Source: Acetobacter farinalis (GTDB lineage: Bacteria > Pseudomonadota > Alphaproteobacteria > Acetobacterales > Acetobacteraceae). Taken from it: a stretch of 64,000 bases of DNA. Made by a program: the position numbers and the translations under genes. Below the pieces are notes generated by a model. That model was not told the origin of the DNA and did not search any database. It saw nothing but the letters and a program-made list of their open reading frames with translations. This document shows, in pieces, positions 46,360 to 55,259 of this stretch. Each line of letters opens with the position of its first letter. Position 1 is the first letter of the stretch. The DNA is taken from positions 1 to 64,000 of the forward strand of contig NZ_WOTF01000003.1 in NCBI RefSeq assembly GCF_011516935.1, in the 5' to 3' direction.

Positions 46360-46379
46360 CCCCTGCCATTGGGCAGGGG
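46360..46379 (-). repeat. Hairpin between clpP and clpX
   Basis: CCCCTGCC (46360-46367) and GGCAGGGG (46372-46379) form an 8-bp stem, with a second CTGCC/GGCAG pair just to its left. No T-tract follows. These may be RNA-processing or partial termination structures tuning clpX against clpP. Confidence 0.4.
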
Positions 46380-46396
46380 CTTCAATGCACACCAGA

Positions 46397-47059
46397 TTAA
46401 GGATGGCTTTTATCCTTCTTTCCAGTCTCTGTGGCCTTATGATGGCTGATCACCTTATCAACAATACCGAAAGATTTCGCTTCCTCGGCTGACATATAGG
46501 TATCGCGCTCAAGCTTGTGCTCGATATCCTCAAGGGTCTGACCGGTATGTTCGCGATAGATCTCGTTCAGGCGCTGCCGGATAATGAGGATTTCCTTGGC
46601 CTGGATTTCAATGTCACTGGCCTGCCCCTGCGCACCGCCGGACGGCTGATGCACCATCACGCGGGCATTCGGCAGAGCGAAACGGCGCCCGGCCTCACCA
46701 CCAGCCAGCAGCAGGGAGCCCATGGAGGCCGCCTGACCGATACAGACTGTGCTGACGGGGCTGCGGATATACTGCATCGTATCGTAAATCGCGAGCCCTG
46801 CCGACACAACGCCGCCGGGGCTGTTGATATAGAAAGAAATTTCTTTCGTCGGGTTCACGCTTTCCAGATAAAGGAGCTGTGCGGAAATCACAGATGCGAC
46901 CTGATCATAGACCGGTCCGGTCAAAAAGATAATCCGTTCCTGAAGCAGGCGGGAATAGATATCAAATGCCCGCTCACCCCGGGAGGTCTGTTCGACCACC
47001 ATCGGCACCAGAGCGTTGCTGAAAACCTCAACGGGATCACGATCCCTCATGTCAGTCAT
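46397..47059 (-). CDS. clpP: ATP-dependent Clp protease proteolytic subunit
   Basis: A 220-aa serine protease. The triad includes Ser112 in [10 protein letters not shown] and His137 in VMVHQPSGG, with Asp further on. It forms the tetradecameric barrel fed by ClpX. The N-terminus [19 protein letters not shown] fits the processed alphaproteobacterial form; the second ATG at 47050 is an alternative start. The order tig-clpP-clpX-lon-hupB is conserved in proteobacteria. Confidence 0.97.
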   Translation of the reverse strand: MTDMRDRDPVEVFSNALVPMVVEQTSRGERAFDIYSRLLQERIIFLTGPVYDQVASVISAQLLYLESVNPTKEISFYINSPGGVVSAGLAIYDTMQYIRSPVSTVCIGQAASMGSLLLAGGEAGRRFALPNARVMVHQPSGGAQGQASDIEIQAKEILIIRQRLNEIYREHTGQTLEDIEHKLERDTYMSAEEAKSFGIVDKVISHHKATETGKKDKSHP

Positions 47060-47192
47060 TCCCGTAAAAAAACCTGCACCATCCCTCCCCGCACCTGCCC
47101 GAAGACAGTGCCCGGTTCAGGCACTCTCAATCAAGATAGAGATAAAGTGGCAAGATGCCACCCCGGAAAAGAAAAACTACCCTGAAAAAGAA

Positions 47193-47220
47193 TGTCCCGC
47201 CGGTTCACACCGGCGGGACA
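47193..47220 (-). terminator. Rho-independent terminator after tig
   Basis: TGTCCCGCCGG (47193-47203) and CCGGCGGGACA (47210-47220) form a perfect 11-bp stem with a 6-nt loop, nine bases after the tig stop. On the minus strand TTCTTTTTC follows. This is the clearest terminator in the window, and it separates tig from clpP. Confidence 0.9.
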
Positions 47221-47228
47221 CAAATTTC

Positions 47229-48563
47229 TCAGATATCAGCCGGGGGGATATCCGATAACTCTTCCGGAGTAACTTCCTTGTCCTCCACTTTCGCAAGTTC
47301 AATCAGATAATCGACAACCTTGTTCTCGAAAATCGGACCGCGAAGGGATTCAATGGCCTGCGGGTTGTTCTGGAAGAAGGTGAAAACCTCCTTCTCCTGA
47401 CCCTGATAGCGCATGGCTTCCGCACGCATGGCGCGACCAAGTTCATCCTGTGTGACCGTAATGGCGTTCTTGCGGCCGATTTCAGCCAGAAGCAGACCGA
47501 GCTTCACGCGGCGTTCGGCAATCTTGCGATAATCGGAACGCAGGGTTTCTTCGTCTTTCCCTTTGTCTTCATCGTCAAGCTGGCCGTCTTTACGGTCGGC
47601 TTCAACGCGCTGCCAGATCTGCTGGAACTCGGCCTCAACCATGCCCTGAGGAGCCTGGAAATCGGTTTTCGTTGCCAGTGCGTCCAGCAGTTCGCGCTTG
47701 ATGCGCAGGCGGGAGAGCTGTTCGTATTCGCCTTCAATCTGCTTGCGGACGAGGTCACGCAGCTGTTCAAGCGTTTCGAAACCAAGCTGTTTGGCCAGTT
47801 CATCATCAATCGGCGCATCAACCGGCTTTTTCAGCGATTTGACGGTGATGTCAAAGGTCGCTTCCTTGCCTGCCAGCTCTTCCGCCCCGTAATTTTCCGG
47901 GAACGTCACGGTGATGACTTTTTCCTCACCGGCCTTCATGCCTTCAATCTGCTCGGCAAAGCCGGGAATGAAGCCTTCGCCGCCGATCTCGACATTGACG
48001 TCCTGCGCCGTGCCACCATCGAACGGCACGCCGTCGCGCTTGCCGAGGAAGTCAACGCAGACAACGTCACCCTTTACAGCCGGGCGAACTTCTTCAACCG
48101 TTTCAAAGGTACGCTGGCGCTTGGCAACGTCTGCCACGATCTTGTCGATGGCTTCATCGCTGGCAACAGCCTTCAGGCGTGTCAGGGAGAGATCAGACAG
48201 ATCCGGCACGGTGATGTCGGGCAGGATTTCGGTTTCAACCTTGAACTCAAGGTCCTTGCCGTCATCTTCCTGACCGGAAACCAGCTCAACCTGCGGCTGG
48301 CCGGCGGGGCGCAGGCCGCGCTCTTCCAGTGCCGTGCGCAGGGCGTCAGACACTGCCTGCTCGAGCACTTCCGCACGCACGGCCTCGCCATGGCGCTGGC
48401 GCGCCAGAGAGACAGGCACCTTACCCGGACGGAAACCCGGAAGAGTCAGGTTGGCAGCAACCTCTTTCAGACGCGCATCGCGCTTTTCTGCAAGCTCCGC
48501 TGCCGGAATGGTAATGGTGAAACCACGCTTCAGCCCTTCGGAGAGGGTGTCAGTAACCTGCAT
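47229..48563 (-). CDS. tig: Trigger factor
   Basis: A 444-aa ribosome-bound chaperone. The ribosome-docking signature is GFRPGKVPVSL near 43-53; an FKBP-type domain (GDVVCVDFLGKRDGVPFDGG) and a long helical C-terminal domain follow. It folds nascent chains. Start ATG 48563. The tail is rich in Glu/Asp as in the family. Confidence 0.96.
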   Translation of the reverse strand: MQVTDTLSEGLKRGFTITIPAAELAEKRDARLKEVAANLTLPGFRPGKVPVSLARQRHGEAVRAEVLEQAVSDALRTALEERGLRPAGQPQVELVSGQEDDGKDLEFKVETEILPDITVPDLSDLSLTRLKAVASDEAIDKIVADVAKRQRTFETVEEVRPAVKGDVVCVDFLGKRDGVPFDGGTAQDVNVEIGGEGFIPGFAEQIEGMKAGEEKVITVTFPENYGAEELAGKEATFDITVKSLKKPVDAPIDDELAKQLGFETLEQLRDLVRKQIEGEYEQLSRLRIKRELLDALATKTDFQAPQGMVEAEFQQIWQRVEADRKDGQLDDEDKGKDEETLRSDYRKIAERRVKLGLLLAEIGRKNAITVTQDELGRAMRAEAMRYQGQEKEVFTFFQNNPQAIESLRGPIFENKVVDYLIELAKVEDKEVTPEELSDIPPADI

Positions 48564-48653
48564 CGGCCAGGCCTTCCTTTCGGTACAAACTCAAATTCCC
48601 CGCTGCAATGTGCCGAAAGGCTGCCGCGGAACAGGACGGGAGCACCACAAAAA

Positions 48654-48738
<85 letters not shown>

Positions 48739-48801
48739 ACGGTAAAACCCCGTCACAAGTTGCGAGCACTTAGCCCAGAGTGCCGCTCCCGGCAAGAGAC
48801 A

Positions 48802-50250
48802 CTACGCACATCTTTCCGCTTCATTCTGCAATCGGGTCGCTTTTTCTCGCGCCGGGCCCAGATAGCGGTCCAGATCCTCCGCAACAGGCCAGGCACCAGC
48901 CTGCAAACCGGCCTCTCCATGCAGCCACACGCCGGCGCAGGCAGCCTCCCACACCGGCATTCCGGCAGCAAGAAGCGCGGCAATCACACCGGAAAGCGTA
49001 TCACCGGACCCCGCCGTGGCCAGAGCGGGACTCGCGTGATCATTGATCGCAAGCCGCCCGTCCGGCGCGGCAATGAGGGTGGAGGCCCCTTTCAGCACGA
49101 CAACCGCATTGAGAAATGCCGCCGCTTTCCGCACGGACTCTGGCGGATTTTCAACTGGCGAGCCGAACAGACGGGTAAACTCCCCCTCGTGCGGCGTGAT
49201 CACCGCGACGCCCCGCAACTTTTCCGGGCATCCTGCCGCGGCGGAAAGCGCTCCGGCATCAGCCAGCACGCATTTCCGGGCCGCCAGCAGCACCGGAAGG
49301 GTTTGAGCCACCTCATCTGTCGTCAGGCCCGGCCCGCACACCCAGACAGCCCGCCGTGTATCTGCCAGTAAACTCTCCAGAGAGCCGTCATCAACCACCA
49401 GCCCCGGCGCACCAAGCCGATAGGCCGGAGCGGCCTCCCCCGCAGCCAGACGCACCAACCCCGCGCCAGCGGCGCGGGCACCTCCGGCGCACAGGCGGGC
49501 CGCCCCGGGCATGGAGCGCCCGGCACAGACACTGACCACCCCACGCGTATATTTATGGCTTTCAGGCCCCGGCTCCGGCAGATGCCACAGCCCCGGCGCA
49601 TTGCGCCATGCGCGAGGGTGAACCTGCGTCAGGGCAGCCTGCGGCATGCCGATATCCGCCAGAACAAGACGGCCCATGTAGCTGAGCCCCGGATAAAGCA
49701 GGTGCCCCGGCTTGAACCGGCAGAAGGTGACAGTCATGGCCGCACGCGGCGCACTGCCGCGCACCCGCCCTGTCGCGCCATCAATTCCGGAAGGGATATC
49801 AACCGCCACGACCTTGCGTGCGGCCTGCAACAGCGCGGCGGCCTCACCGCTCACATCGCGGCTCAAGCCCGCACCAAAGACAGCGTCTATCACGAGGTCC
49901 GAGCGCGCGACTTCCGCCAGCGTGAAAGGCACCCGCAGCCCCTGAAAGCGCGCGGAGGCCTCCGCCGCAGCCGAGCCAGCACGGGGGGGCACCATATCCG
50001 CCACGGCAACTGACCAGCCTGCTTCATGCAGGAAGCGGGCCGCAACAAAACCATCCCCCCCGTTATTGCCCGGCCCGCACAGCACCAGCACCCGGCATGG
50101 GCGCATAAACCGCCGCACGGCCCGGGCCACGGCCCACCCTGCGCGGTCCATCAGATCGGAAACGGGAACCTGGGCTGAGGCCAGCCTGTCCACCTCCCCC
50201 ATCTCCTCTGGTGTATACAGGCTGAGTGCGGAAAGCGGCGATACAGGCAC
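48802..50250 (-). CDS. nnr: Bifunctional NAD(P)HX epimerase/dehydratase
   Basis: A 482-aa two-domain repair enzyme. The N-terminal epimerase (NnrE/YjeF-N) has GPGNNGGDG near 59-67, DAVFGAGLSR and DIPSGIDGATG. The C-terminal ADP-dependent dehydratase (NnrD) has CGPGLTTD, ITPHEGEFTRLFG and ATAGSGDTLSG. It converts hydrated NAD(P)H back to NAD(P)H. GTG 50250 is chosen because AGGAGG stands seven bases upstream. The open frame continues 20 codons upstream without such a site. Confidence 0.92.
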   Translation of the reverse strand: MPVSPLSALSLYTPEEMGEVDRLASAQVPVSDLMDRAGWAVARAVRRFMRPCRVLVLCGPGNNGGDGFVAARFLHEAGWSVAVADMVPPRAGSAAAEASARFQGLRVPFTLAEVARSDLVIDAVFGAGLSRDVSGEAAALLQAARKVVAVDIPSGIDGATGRVRGSAPRAAMTVTFCRFKPGHLLYPGLSYMGRLVLADIGMPQAALTQVHPRAWRNAPGLWHLPEPGPESHKYTRGVVSVCAGRSMPGAARLCAGGARAAGAGLVRLAAGEAAPAYRLGAPGLVVDDGSLESLLADTRRAVWVCGPGLTTDEVAQTLPVLLAARKCVLADAGALSAAAGCPEKLRGVAVITPHEGEFTRLFGSPVENPPESVRKAAAFLNAVVVLKGASTLIAAPDGRLAINDHASPALATAGSGDTLSGVIAALLAAGMPVWEAACAGVWLHGEAGLQAGAWPVAEDLDRYLGPAREKATRLQNEAERCA

Positions 50251-50419
50251 GGAAATCCTCCTGATGCAGGGAGCCCCGGAATGAAAGTCTTGCTGAATAC
50301 TGACTTGCACGCACGCTCACCGCTTGGCAATCAGGCAAGCTGATAGCGCATCAGGAGAGCCTTTCAGCCGCTGGTGCGCCTGTTCCTGAAGTCAGCCTTA
50401 TTTTGCGAGCGGAGTCCGC

Positions 50420-50875
50420 ATGCCTCATTCCATTCTCTGGAGCGCCATCCTCGCTCTTCACCTTGGCAGCATGATGTTCTGGATAGGGGGTATCGCCTAT
50501 GCCGCCCTCATCATGAGCCGGAGCCTCTCCCTGCTGGACACCACACAGCGCAATTCCGTTCAGCTCCAGTCACTGGGGCGGTTTTTCCGGGTGCTGATGC
50601 ATGTCATCCCCACGGGGCTGATCACGGGCTGGCTGATGATCCTCCATGAAGGTGGCTTCGCGCATATGCCATGGACCACCAACCTCATGCAGCTCCTCGG
50701 CGTGATCATGGCGGCTCTGTCCGTGCGCATCCTCACCGGCCCCTTCCAGAAAGCCCGGCGCGCCCTGCGCCCGCAACCCGCTCTGTTCGACTCGATCCGC
50801 AAGCAGCTTCTGGTTATCCTGTTTCTCGGACTGGTCAGCATTATTGCCGCCGCTCTGGGCCATCCGTTCGTGTAA
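50420..50875 (+). CDS. CopD-like four-helix membrane protein
   Basis: A 151-aa inner-membrane protein with four predicted helices (about 7-30, 56-72, 84-104, 126-147). Histidines H14 (LALHLGSMMFWIGG) and H61 (VLMHVIPTG) lie within helices, as in CopD-domain proteins and related haem- or metal-linked membrane proteins. CGGAGT precedes the ATG at a good distance. The family resemblance is moderate and no neighbour fixes the role. Confidence 0.55.
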   Translation: MPHSILWSAILALHLGSMMFWIGGIAYAALIMSRSLSLLDTTQRNSVQLQSLGRFFRVLMHVIPTGLITGWLMILHEGGFAHMPWTTNLMQLLGVIMAALSVRILTGPFQKARRALRPQPALFDSIRKQLLVILFLGLVSIIAAALGHPFV

Positions 50876-51040
50876 AATCGGAAGGGCGGACGGGGAAAGC
50901 TTGATTCTGGCGGGAAATGCCTTTATCGCAGCAAGCGCCTGACCGGCTTCAGCTTGCATCTCTGCTCCGGCCTCTGGAGCATAAAAAACCAAGGCCAGTC
51001 GGTCCATGATCACAACGACTGAAGTATCTCCGAGAGCATA

Positions 51041-53035
51041 TTGATAGCCAAAACGCCCACCCGCACCCGCAAGACAACGACGCGCAGCCGCACAAAAACG
51101 GCTGCCACCGCTGTAGAGACGGCCACAACGGAGACGGGCGCAGAAGCGCTTGAAGCCGCTCCTGCCAAAAAGGCGGAAGCACCGAAAACACCTGCGCGCC
51201 GGCGCAGGAAAGCCGCCGAGCCGGCCGTAGCGCCAGAACCGGCCGCCGTACAGGAAGAGGCTGAAACCTCCTCCGCGCAGCCGGCTGAAGCCGCGGCCCC
51301 TGCCGCGAAAGCGGCAGCAAAGCCCGCACGGACCCGCCAGAAAGCGGCTCCCGCGAAAAAACCTGCCCGTGCAAAAGCCACTGCGAAACCAGCAGCGGAG
51401 CCCAAGAGTGAGCCCGCAGCCCGGCAGGACGCAGCCCCCGCAGGCGTTGAACCCCAGACTGCTCCGCTGGACGCCCCGCCTGCCCCCGTCAAAAGTGAAC
51501 AGGTGCCGGCCGTAGTGGCCCCCGCTCAGGAAAAAGCGGCGGAAACCCCGGCGGAAACCAAGACAACCTTTGCTGACCTTGAACTGTCAGCCCCCATTCT
51601 GAGCGCTATTTCCGACATGGGATATGTTCATCCCACTCCCATTCAGGAACAGGCCATTCCGGCCATTCTGATGGCGCGGGACGTTCTGGGCGTGGCCCAG
51701 ACCGGAACTGGGAAAACAGCCTCCTTTACGCTGCCCATGCTGGAAATTCTTTCCGGCTCACGGGCAAGAGCGCGTATGCCGCGCTCCCTGATTCTGGAAC
51801 CCACACGGGAACTGGCTCTTCAGGTTGCTGAAAATTTTGTCAATTACGGCAAAAACCTCAAACTGACCCATGCGCTGCTGATTGGCGGCGAGAGCATGGC
51901 GGACCAGAAAGATGTGCTGAACCGGGGTGTGGATGTGCTGATTGCCACCCCCGGCCGCCTGCTGGACCTGTTCGAGCGGGGCGGCCTGCTGCTCACCCAG
52001 ACGAAAATTCTGGTGATTGATGAAGCAGACCGTATGCTGGACATGGGCTTCATCCCCGACATTGAAAAAATTGTCGGCCTGCTGCCCGCCAACCGCCAGA
52101 CGCTCTTCTTTTCCGCCACTATGGCTCCGGCCATCAAGCAACTGGCGGATGCCTTCCTGCATTCACCCAAGGAAATCACGGTCAGCCGTGCCTCTTCCGT
52201 TGCGACCACCATCACGGCGGGTCTGGTGATTGTGGATGAGCACAACAAGCGCGAAACACTCCGCAAACTGCTGCGCGACTCCAGCATGCAGAACGCCATT
52301 GTGTTCTGTAACCGCAAGCGCGATGTGGATGTGCTGATGCACTCCCTGCAGAAGCATGGCTTCTCCGTAGGCGCGCTACATGGAGACCTGCCGCAGTCTG
52401 TCCGCTTTGCGACTCTTGAGAAGTTCAAGAACAACGAGCTGAAGATTCTGGTGTGTTCAGACGTTGCCGCACGCGGGATCGACATTGGCGGTCTGTCTCA
52501 CGTCTTCAATTTCGACCTACCGTTCCATGCGGAAGATTATGTCCACCGGATTGGCCGCACAGGCCGCGCCGGAAAGGAAGGCCATGCGTACAGTCTGGCC
52601 ACGCCCTATGACAAAAATCTGGCCGATGCCATTGAAACCCTGACCGGCAAGACCATTCCGCGTCTGACGATTGACGGCATTGAGCAACTGGAATGGTCGG
52701 ACGAGAAGCGTCCGTCTCATGGCCGCCGCAGGGAAACGCCCGGCGCGAAGCCCACCTCCGGACCGCGGAACGAAAAACCCGCCGCCCCGAAGCAGCAGAA
52801 GCCCGCCGCCGCAGCCCCCGCGCCTCACGCCGCGCAGGAAACACGCGCCCCGGCTGCGCGCCTGCCCCGCCGCGAGGACGCACCGCCGATGCCCGCCGGA
52901 GATGTGGTCGGGTTTGGGCAGAGCGTCCCTGCTTTCATGCAGTTGCCGCGCCGCACGACCATTCTGGCCAATCTTCCGGCCCCGACCGCAGACGTTTCTG
53001 TTTCTGAAGAAGAGGCCGCAAAGCACTCAACGTGA
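51041..53035 (+). CDS. DEAD-box RNA helicase with histone-H1-like N-terminal tail
   Basis: A 664-aa helicase. Residues 1-174 are an Ala/Lys/Pro/Thr-rich low-complexity tail. The core follows: Q motif at 177-203, Walker A AQTGTGKT (219-226), PTRELA, DEAD in VIDEADRMLDMGF, SAT in FFSATMAP, and HRIGRTGR. A basic, Ala/Pro-rich tail closes the C-terminus. It belongs to the RhlE-like group that remodels RNA in ribosome assembly or mRNA decay. The start is TTG 51041: the frame has an upstream stop at 51020 and no ATG before the tail. The rRNA methyltransferase follows with a 4-nt overlap. Confidence 0.88.
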   Translation: MIAKTPTRTRKTTTRSRTKTAATAVETATTETGAEALEAAPAKKAEAPKTPARRRRKAAEPAVAPEPAAVQEEAETSSAQPAEAAAPAAKAAAKPARTRQKAAPAKKPARAKATAKPAAEPKSEPAARQDAAPAGVEPQTAPLDAPPAPVKSEQVPAVVAPAQEKAAETPAETKTTFADLELSAPILSAISDMGYVHPTPIQEQAIPAILMARDVLGVAQTGTGKTASFTLPMLEILSGSRARARMPRSLILEPTRELALQVAENFVNYGKNLKLTHALLIGGESMADQKDVLNRGVDVLIATPGRLLDLFERGGLLLTQTKILVIDEADRMLDMGFIPDIEKIVGLLPANRQTLFFSATMAPAIKQLADAFLHSPKEITVSRASSVATTITAGLVIVDEHNKRETLRKLLRDSSMQNAIVFCNRKRDVDVLMHSLQKHGFSVGALHGDLPQSVRFATLEKFKNNELKILVCSDVAARGIDIGGLSHVFNFDLPFHAEDYVHRIGRTGRAGKEGHAYSLATPYDKNLADAIETLTGKTIPRLTIDGIEQLEWSDEKRPSHGRRRETPGAKPTSGPRNEKPAAPKQQKPAAAAPAPHAAQETRAPAARLPRREDAPPMPAGDVVGFGQSVPAFMQLPRRTTILANLPAPTADVSVSEEEAAKHST

Positions 53036-54357
53036 CAGCTCACACACCGGAGCAGCACGCTTCAGAAACAGCCGAAACCTCCATTGCCTATCTTGGCGCA
53101 CAGGGTGACGGCGCCGCGATACTGCCAGATGGCCATACTGTGCACGTGCCCTACACCCTGCCGGGAGAGCGGGTGCGGATAGCACATACGGCCTCTGGCA
53201 AATGGTCCCTTGTGGATGTTCTCTCTCCCTCACCCGCCCGGGTAGAGCCTGAATGTGCTCTGTTTGGCCTGTGCGGCGGCTGCACGCTCCAGCATATGGA
53301 CCGCGCGGCCCTGCTGGCCTGGAAAACAGGCCGGGTGAGAGCCGCTCTTGAAAAAGCTGGTTTTTCTGATCTGCCTGAGCCTCAGGCCTTTCAGGTGCCG
53401 CCGCACAGCCGCCGCCGGGCGGATCTTGCCGTGCGCAGGCAGGGGAAGGATATCCTGCTCGGCCTGCATGGCCGGGGCAGTGCGGATGTGGTTGATCTGA
53501 CAACCTGCCCCGTTCTTCACCCCGCCATTATGGCGTGCCTGCCTGCCCTTCGGCAGACATTGAGAAGTCTGGAAGGCCTGTATCGCGCGGGTGATGTCCG
53601 GATCAATCTGCTGGAATCGGGGCTCGATATTCTTCTGGTCACAGATGGACCGCTTTCCACGGCTGACCGCAGCAGACTCGCAGCCCTTTCTTCGGAACAA
53701 TCTATTCCGCGCATCTGCTGGCAGCGGCAGGGAGACCAGGGCCTTCCTGAAACGGCCGCCCAGACCGGCCCCGTGCAGCATGTTCTGGCAGGTTCAACGG
53801 TCAACCCGCCGACGGGCGCGTTCTTTCAGGCCACTGCCGAAAGTGAAGCCCTGATCCAGAACGCGGTGCTGGAGGCTCTGCCCCCGAAGATGGGGAAGCG
53901 CGACAGTGTGTTTGAACTCTACGCAGGCTGTGGCACGCTCAGCTTCTCGCTGGCCAGCCGCGCCCGCGTGCAGGCTTACGAAGGCTATCCGCCAGCCGCA
54001 GAAGCCCTGAAAAACGCTTCTGGCGGCTCGCGTCTTGCCGTGGAATGCCGGGATCTGAACCGACAGCCGATTATGGCGAAGGATCTGGCCACCGCAGCCT
54101 GTGTGGTGCTCGACCCGCCCCATGTCGGAGCCAAATTACAGATGAAACAGATTACGCAGGGCAAGCCCCGCAGCGTGATTTATGTGAGCTGTAACCCCGC
54201 CGCACTGAGCAAGGATGCTTCAGCCCTTCAGGCCGCAGGCTATCGTTTGACCAGTGTGACGGTTATTGACCAGTTCCTGTGGTCAACCGAGGTGGAAGCC
54301 GTTTGCGGCTTCACACATGAAAGCTCTCGCCGCAGCCGCACCGGCCCTTCTCGTTAG
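53032..54357 (+). CDS. RumA/RlmD-like 5-methyluridine RNA methyltransferase
   Basis: A 441-aa SAM-dependent RNA methyltransferase with an N-terminal TRAM-like domain, a 4Fe-4S motif (C75, C81, C84 in CALFGLCGGC and C159 in LTTCP), the SAM motif FELYAGCGTLSF, LDPPHVGA, and the catalytic Cys in YVSCNPAAL. The family methylates U in 23S rRNA or tRNA. Start GTG 53032 overlaps the helicase stop (GTGA), which suggests joint use in ribosome maturation. Its last 47 bp overlap the convergent sufA gene. Confidence 0.85.
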   Translation: MTAHTPEQHASETAETSIAYLGAQGDGAAILPDGHTVHVPYTLPGERVRIAHTASGKWSLVDVLSPSPARVEPECALFGLCGGCTLQHMDRAALLAWKTGRVRAALEKAGFSDLPEPQAFQVPPHSRRRADLAVRRQGKDILLGLHGRGSADVVDLTTCPVLHPAIMACLPALRQTLRSLEGLYRAGDVRINLLESGLDILLVTDGPLSTADRSRLAALSSEQSIPRICWQRQGDQGLPETAAQTGPVQHVLAGSTVNPPTGAFFQATAESEALIQNAVLEALPPKMGKRDSVFELYAGCGTLSFSLASRARVQAYEGYPPAAEALKNASGGSRLAVECRDLNRQPIMAKDLATAACVVLDPPHVGAKLQMKQITQGKPRSVIYVSCNPAALSKDASALQAAGYRLTSVTVIDQFLWSTEVEAVCGFTHESSRRSRTGPSR

Positions 54358-54679
54358 GATTGAGGAAGACAAACCCTTCCTCAAGCTCGGTCTGGTGGTA
54401 ATCCATCTGTGTGCCGATAAGGAACAGGGTCGCCTTGCGGTCCACCAGCAGTGTCAGCCCTTTGTCTGACACCACCTCATCCCCCTCGCTCGGGCCATCC
54501 ACAAACTGCATGTCATAGGCTTTACCCGAGCAGCCTTTGGTGGTCACACCAATGCGCAGAAGCTGCCCGGCATGCGCCGTCTTATACAGATGCTCAAGGC
54601 GCGCAGCCGCTGCCTCTGACAGGCGCATGAGGGGCGGCAGAGCTTTTCTGGCGGGCGGCACAACACTGGTCTGAGACAT
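54311..54679 (-). CDS. sufA: SufA/IscA-type iron-sulfur carrier
   Basis: A 122-aa HesB/IscA family A-type carrier with the three conserved cysteines: C50 in TTKGCSGKAYD and C114, C116 in RCGCGESF. It delivers Fe-S clusters to target proteins. It is the last gene of the suf operon, 16 nt after sufT. Its 3' end overlaps the convergent methyltransferase gene by 47 bp, so the last 15 codons are antisense to it. Confidence 0.92.
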   Translation of the reverse strand: MSQTSVVPPARKALPPLMRLSEAAAARLEHLYKTAHAGQLLRIGVTTKGCSGKAYDMQFVDGPSEGDEVVSDKGLTLLVDRKATLFLIGTQMDYHQTELEEGFVFLNPNEKGRCGCGESFHV

Positions 54680-54695
54680 CGCTCCGTCCTTTCAC

Positions 54696-55259
54696 TTAAA
54701 ACATATTCAGGGCAAGGCGGGCTTCATCGCTCATGCGCGACATATCCCATGGCGGGTCCCACACCACCTCCACCTGAGCCGAGGCAACCCCCGGCACTTT
54801 CTCGACCGCCTCTTTCACCTGCACCGGAAGTTCCTGTGCGCTGGGGCAATTGGGGGCAGTCAGGGTCATTTCAATTTTCACGCGGCCATCGTCATACAGA
54901 TCAATCGCGTAAATCAGCCCCAGTTCGTAAATATTGACCGGAATTTCCGGGTCATGAACCGTTGCAATCGCTTCAATAACGGCCTCTTCAGAGGCAGGGC
55001 CGGACGCCGAACCTTCAGACGCAGGGGCTGTTGCCACCTCTGAGGAAGACTGCCCCTCTACCGATGCGGCACTGGCACTGGCACTGGCACTGGCACTGGC
55101 AGACCCGGCATCCGCGTTATCGGGTGTCCAGCTTTCCACTCTGGCTGTCTCCCCACGCCCTTGCGGGCCTTCCGCGTGCAGGACAGCTCCGGCGGTCTCC
55201 TGCCGCTCGGCGTCCTGATCCAGCATTTCAGGAGCATGCACCTTTTCAGACGTCGACAT
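54696..55259 (-). CDS. sufT: SufT-type iron-sulfur assembly protein
   Basis: A 187-aa protein whose C-terminal 100 residues are the MIP18/DUF59 domain (HDPEIPVNIYELGLIYAI and TAPNCPSAQELP), with the conserved Cys. SufT helps mature Fe-S proteins. The N-terminal 80 residues are low-complexity and include an SA-repeat encoded by (GGCACT)5 at 55068-55101. It overlaps the sufU-like gene by 14 nt. The N-terminal part has no family match. Confidence 0.88.
   Translation of the reverse strand: MSTSEKVHAPEMLDQDAERQETAGAVLHAEGPQGRGETARVESWTPDNADAGSASASASASASAASVEGQSSSEVATAPASEGSASGPASEEAVIEAIATVHDPEIPVNIYELGLIYAIDLYDDGRVKIEMTLTAPNCPSAQELPVQVKEAVEKVPGVASAQVEVVWDPPWDMSRMSDEARLALNMF
55068..55101. repeat. 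Hexanucleotide tandem repeat inside sufT
   Basis: GGCACT is repeated five times (55068-55097) and followed by GGCA. On the coding strand it specifies alternating Ser-Ala. Unit number can change without shifting the frame. Confidence 0.9.

Noticed and set aside
50964-50990. GCTCC/GGAGC hairpin followed by A-rich DNA before the helicase gene
   Set aside because: The stem is only 5 bp and the tract is A, not T, on the plus strand, so it is not a terminator for the CopD-like gene.
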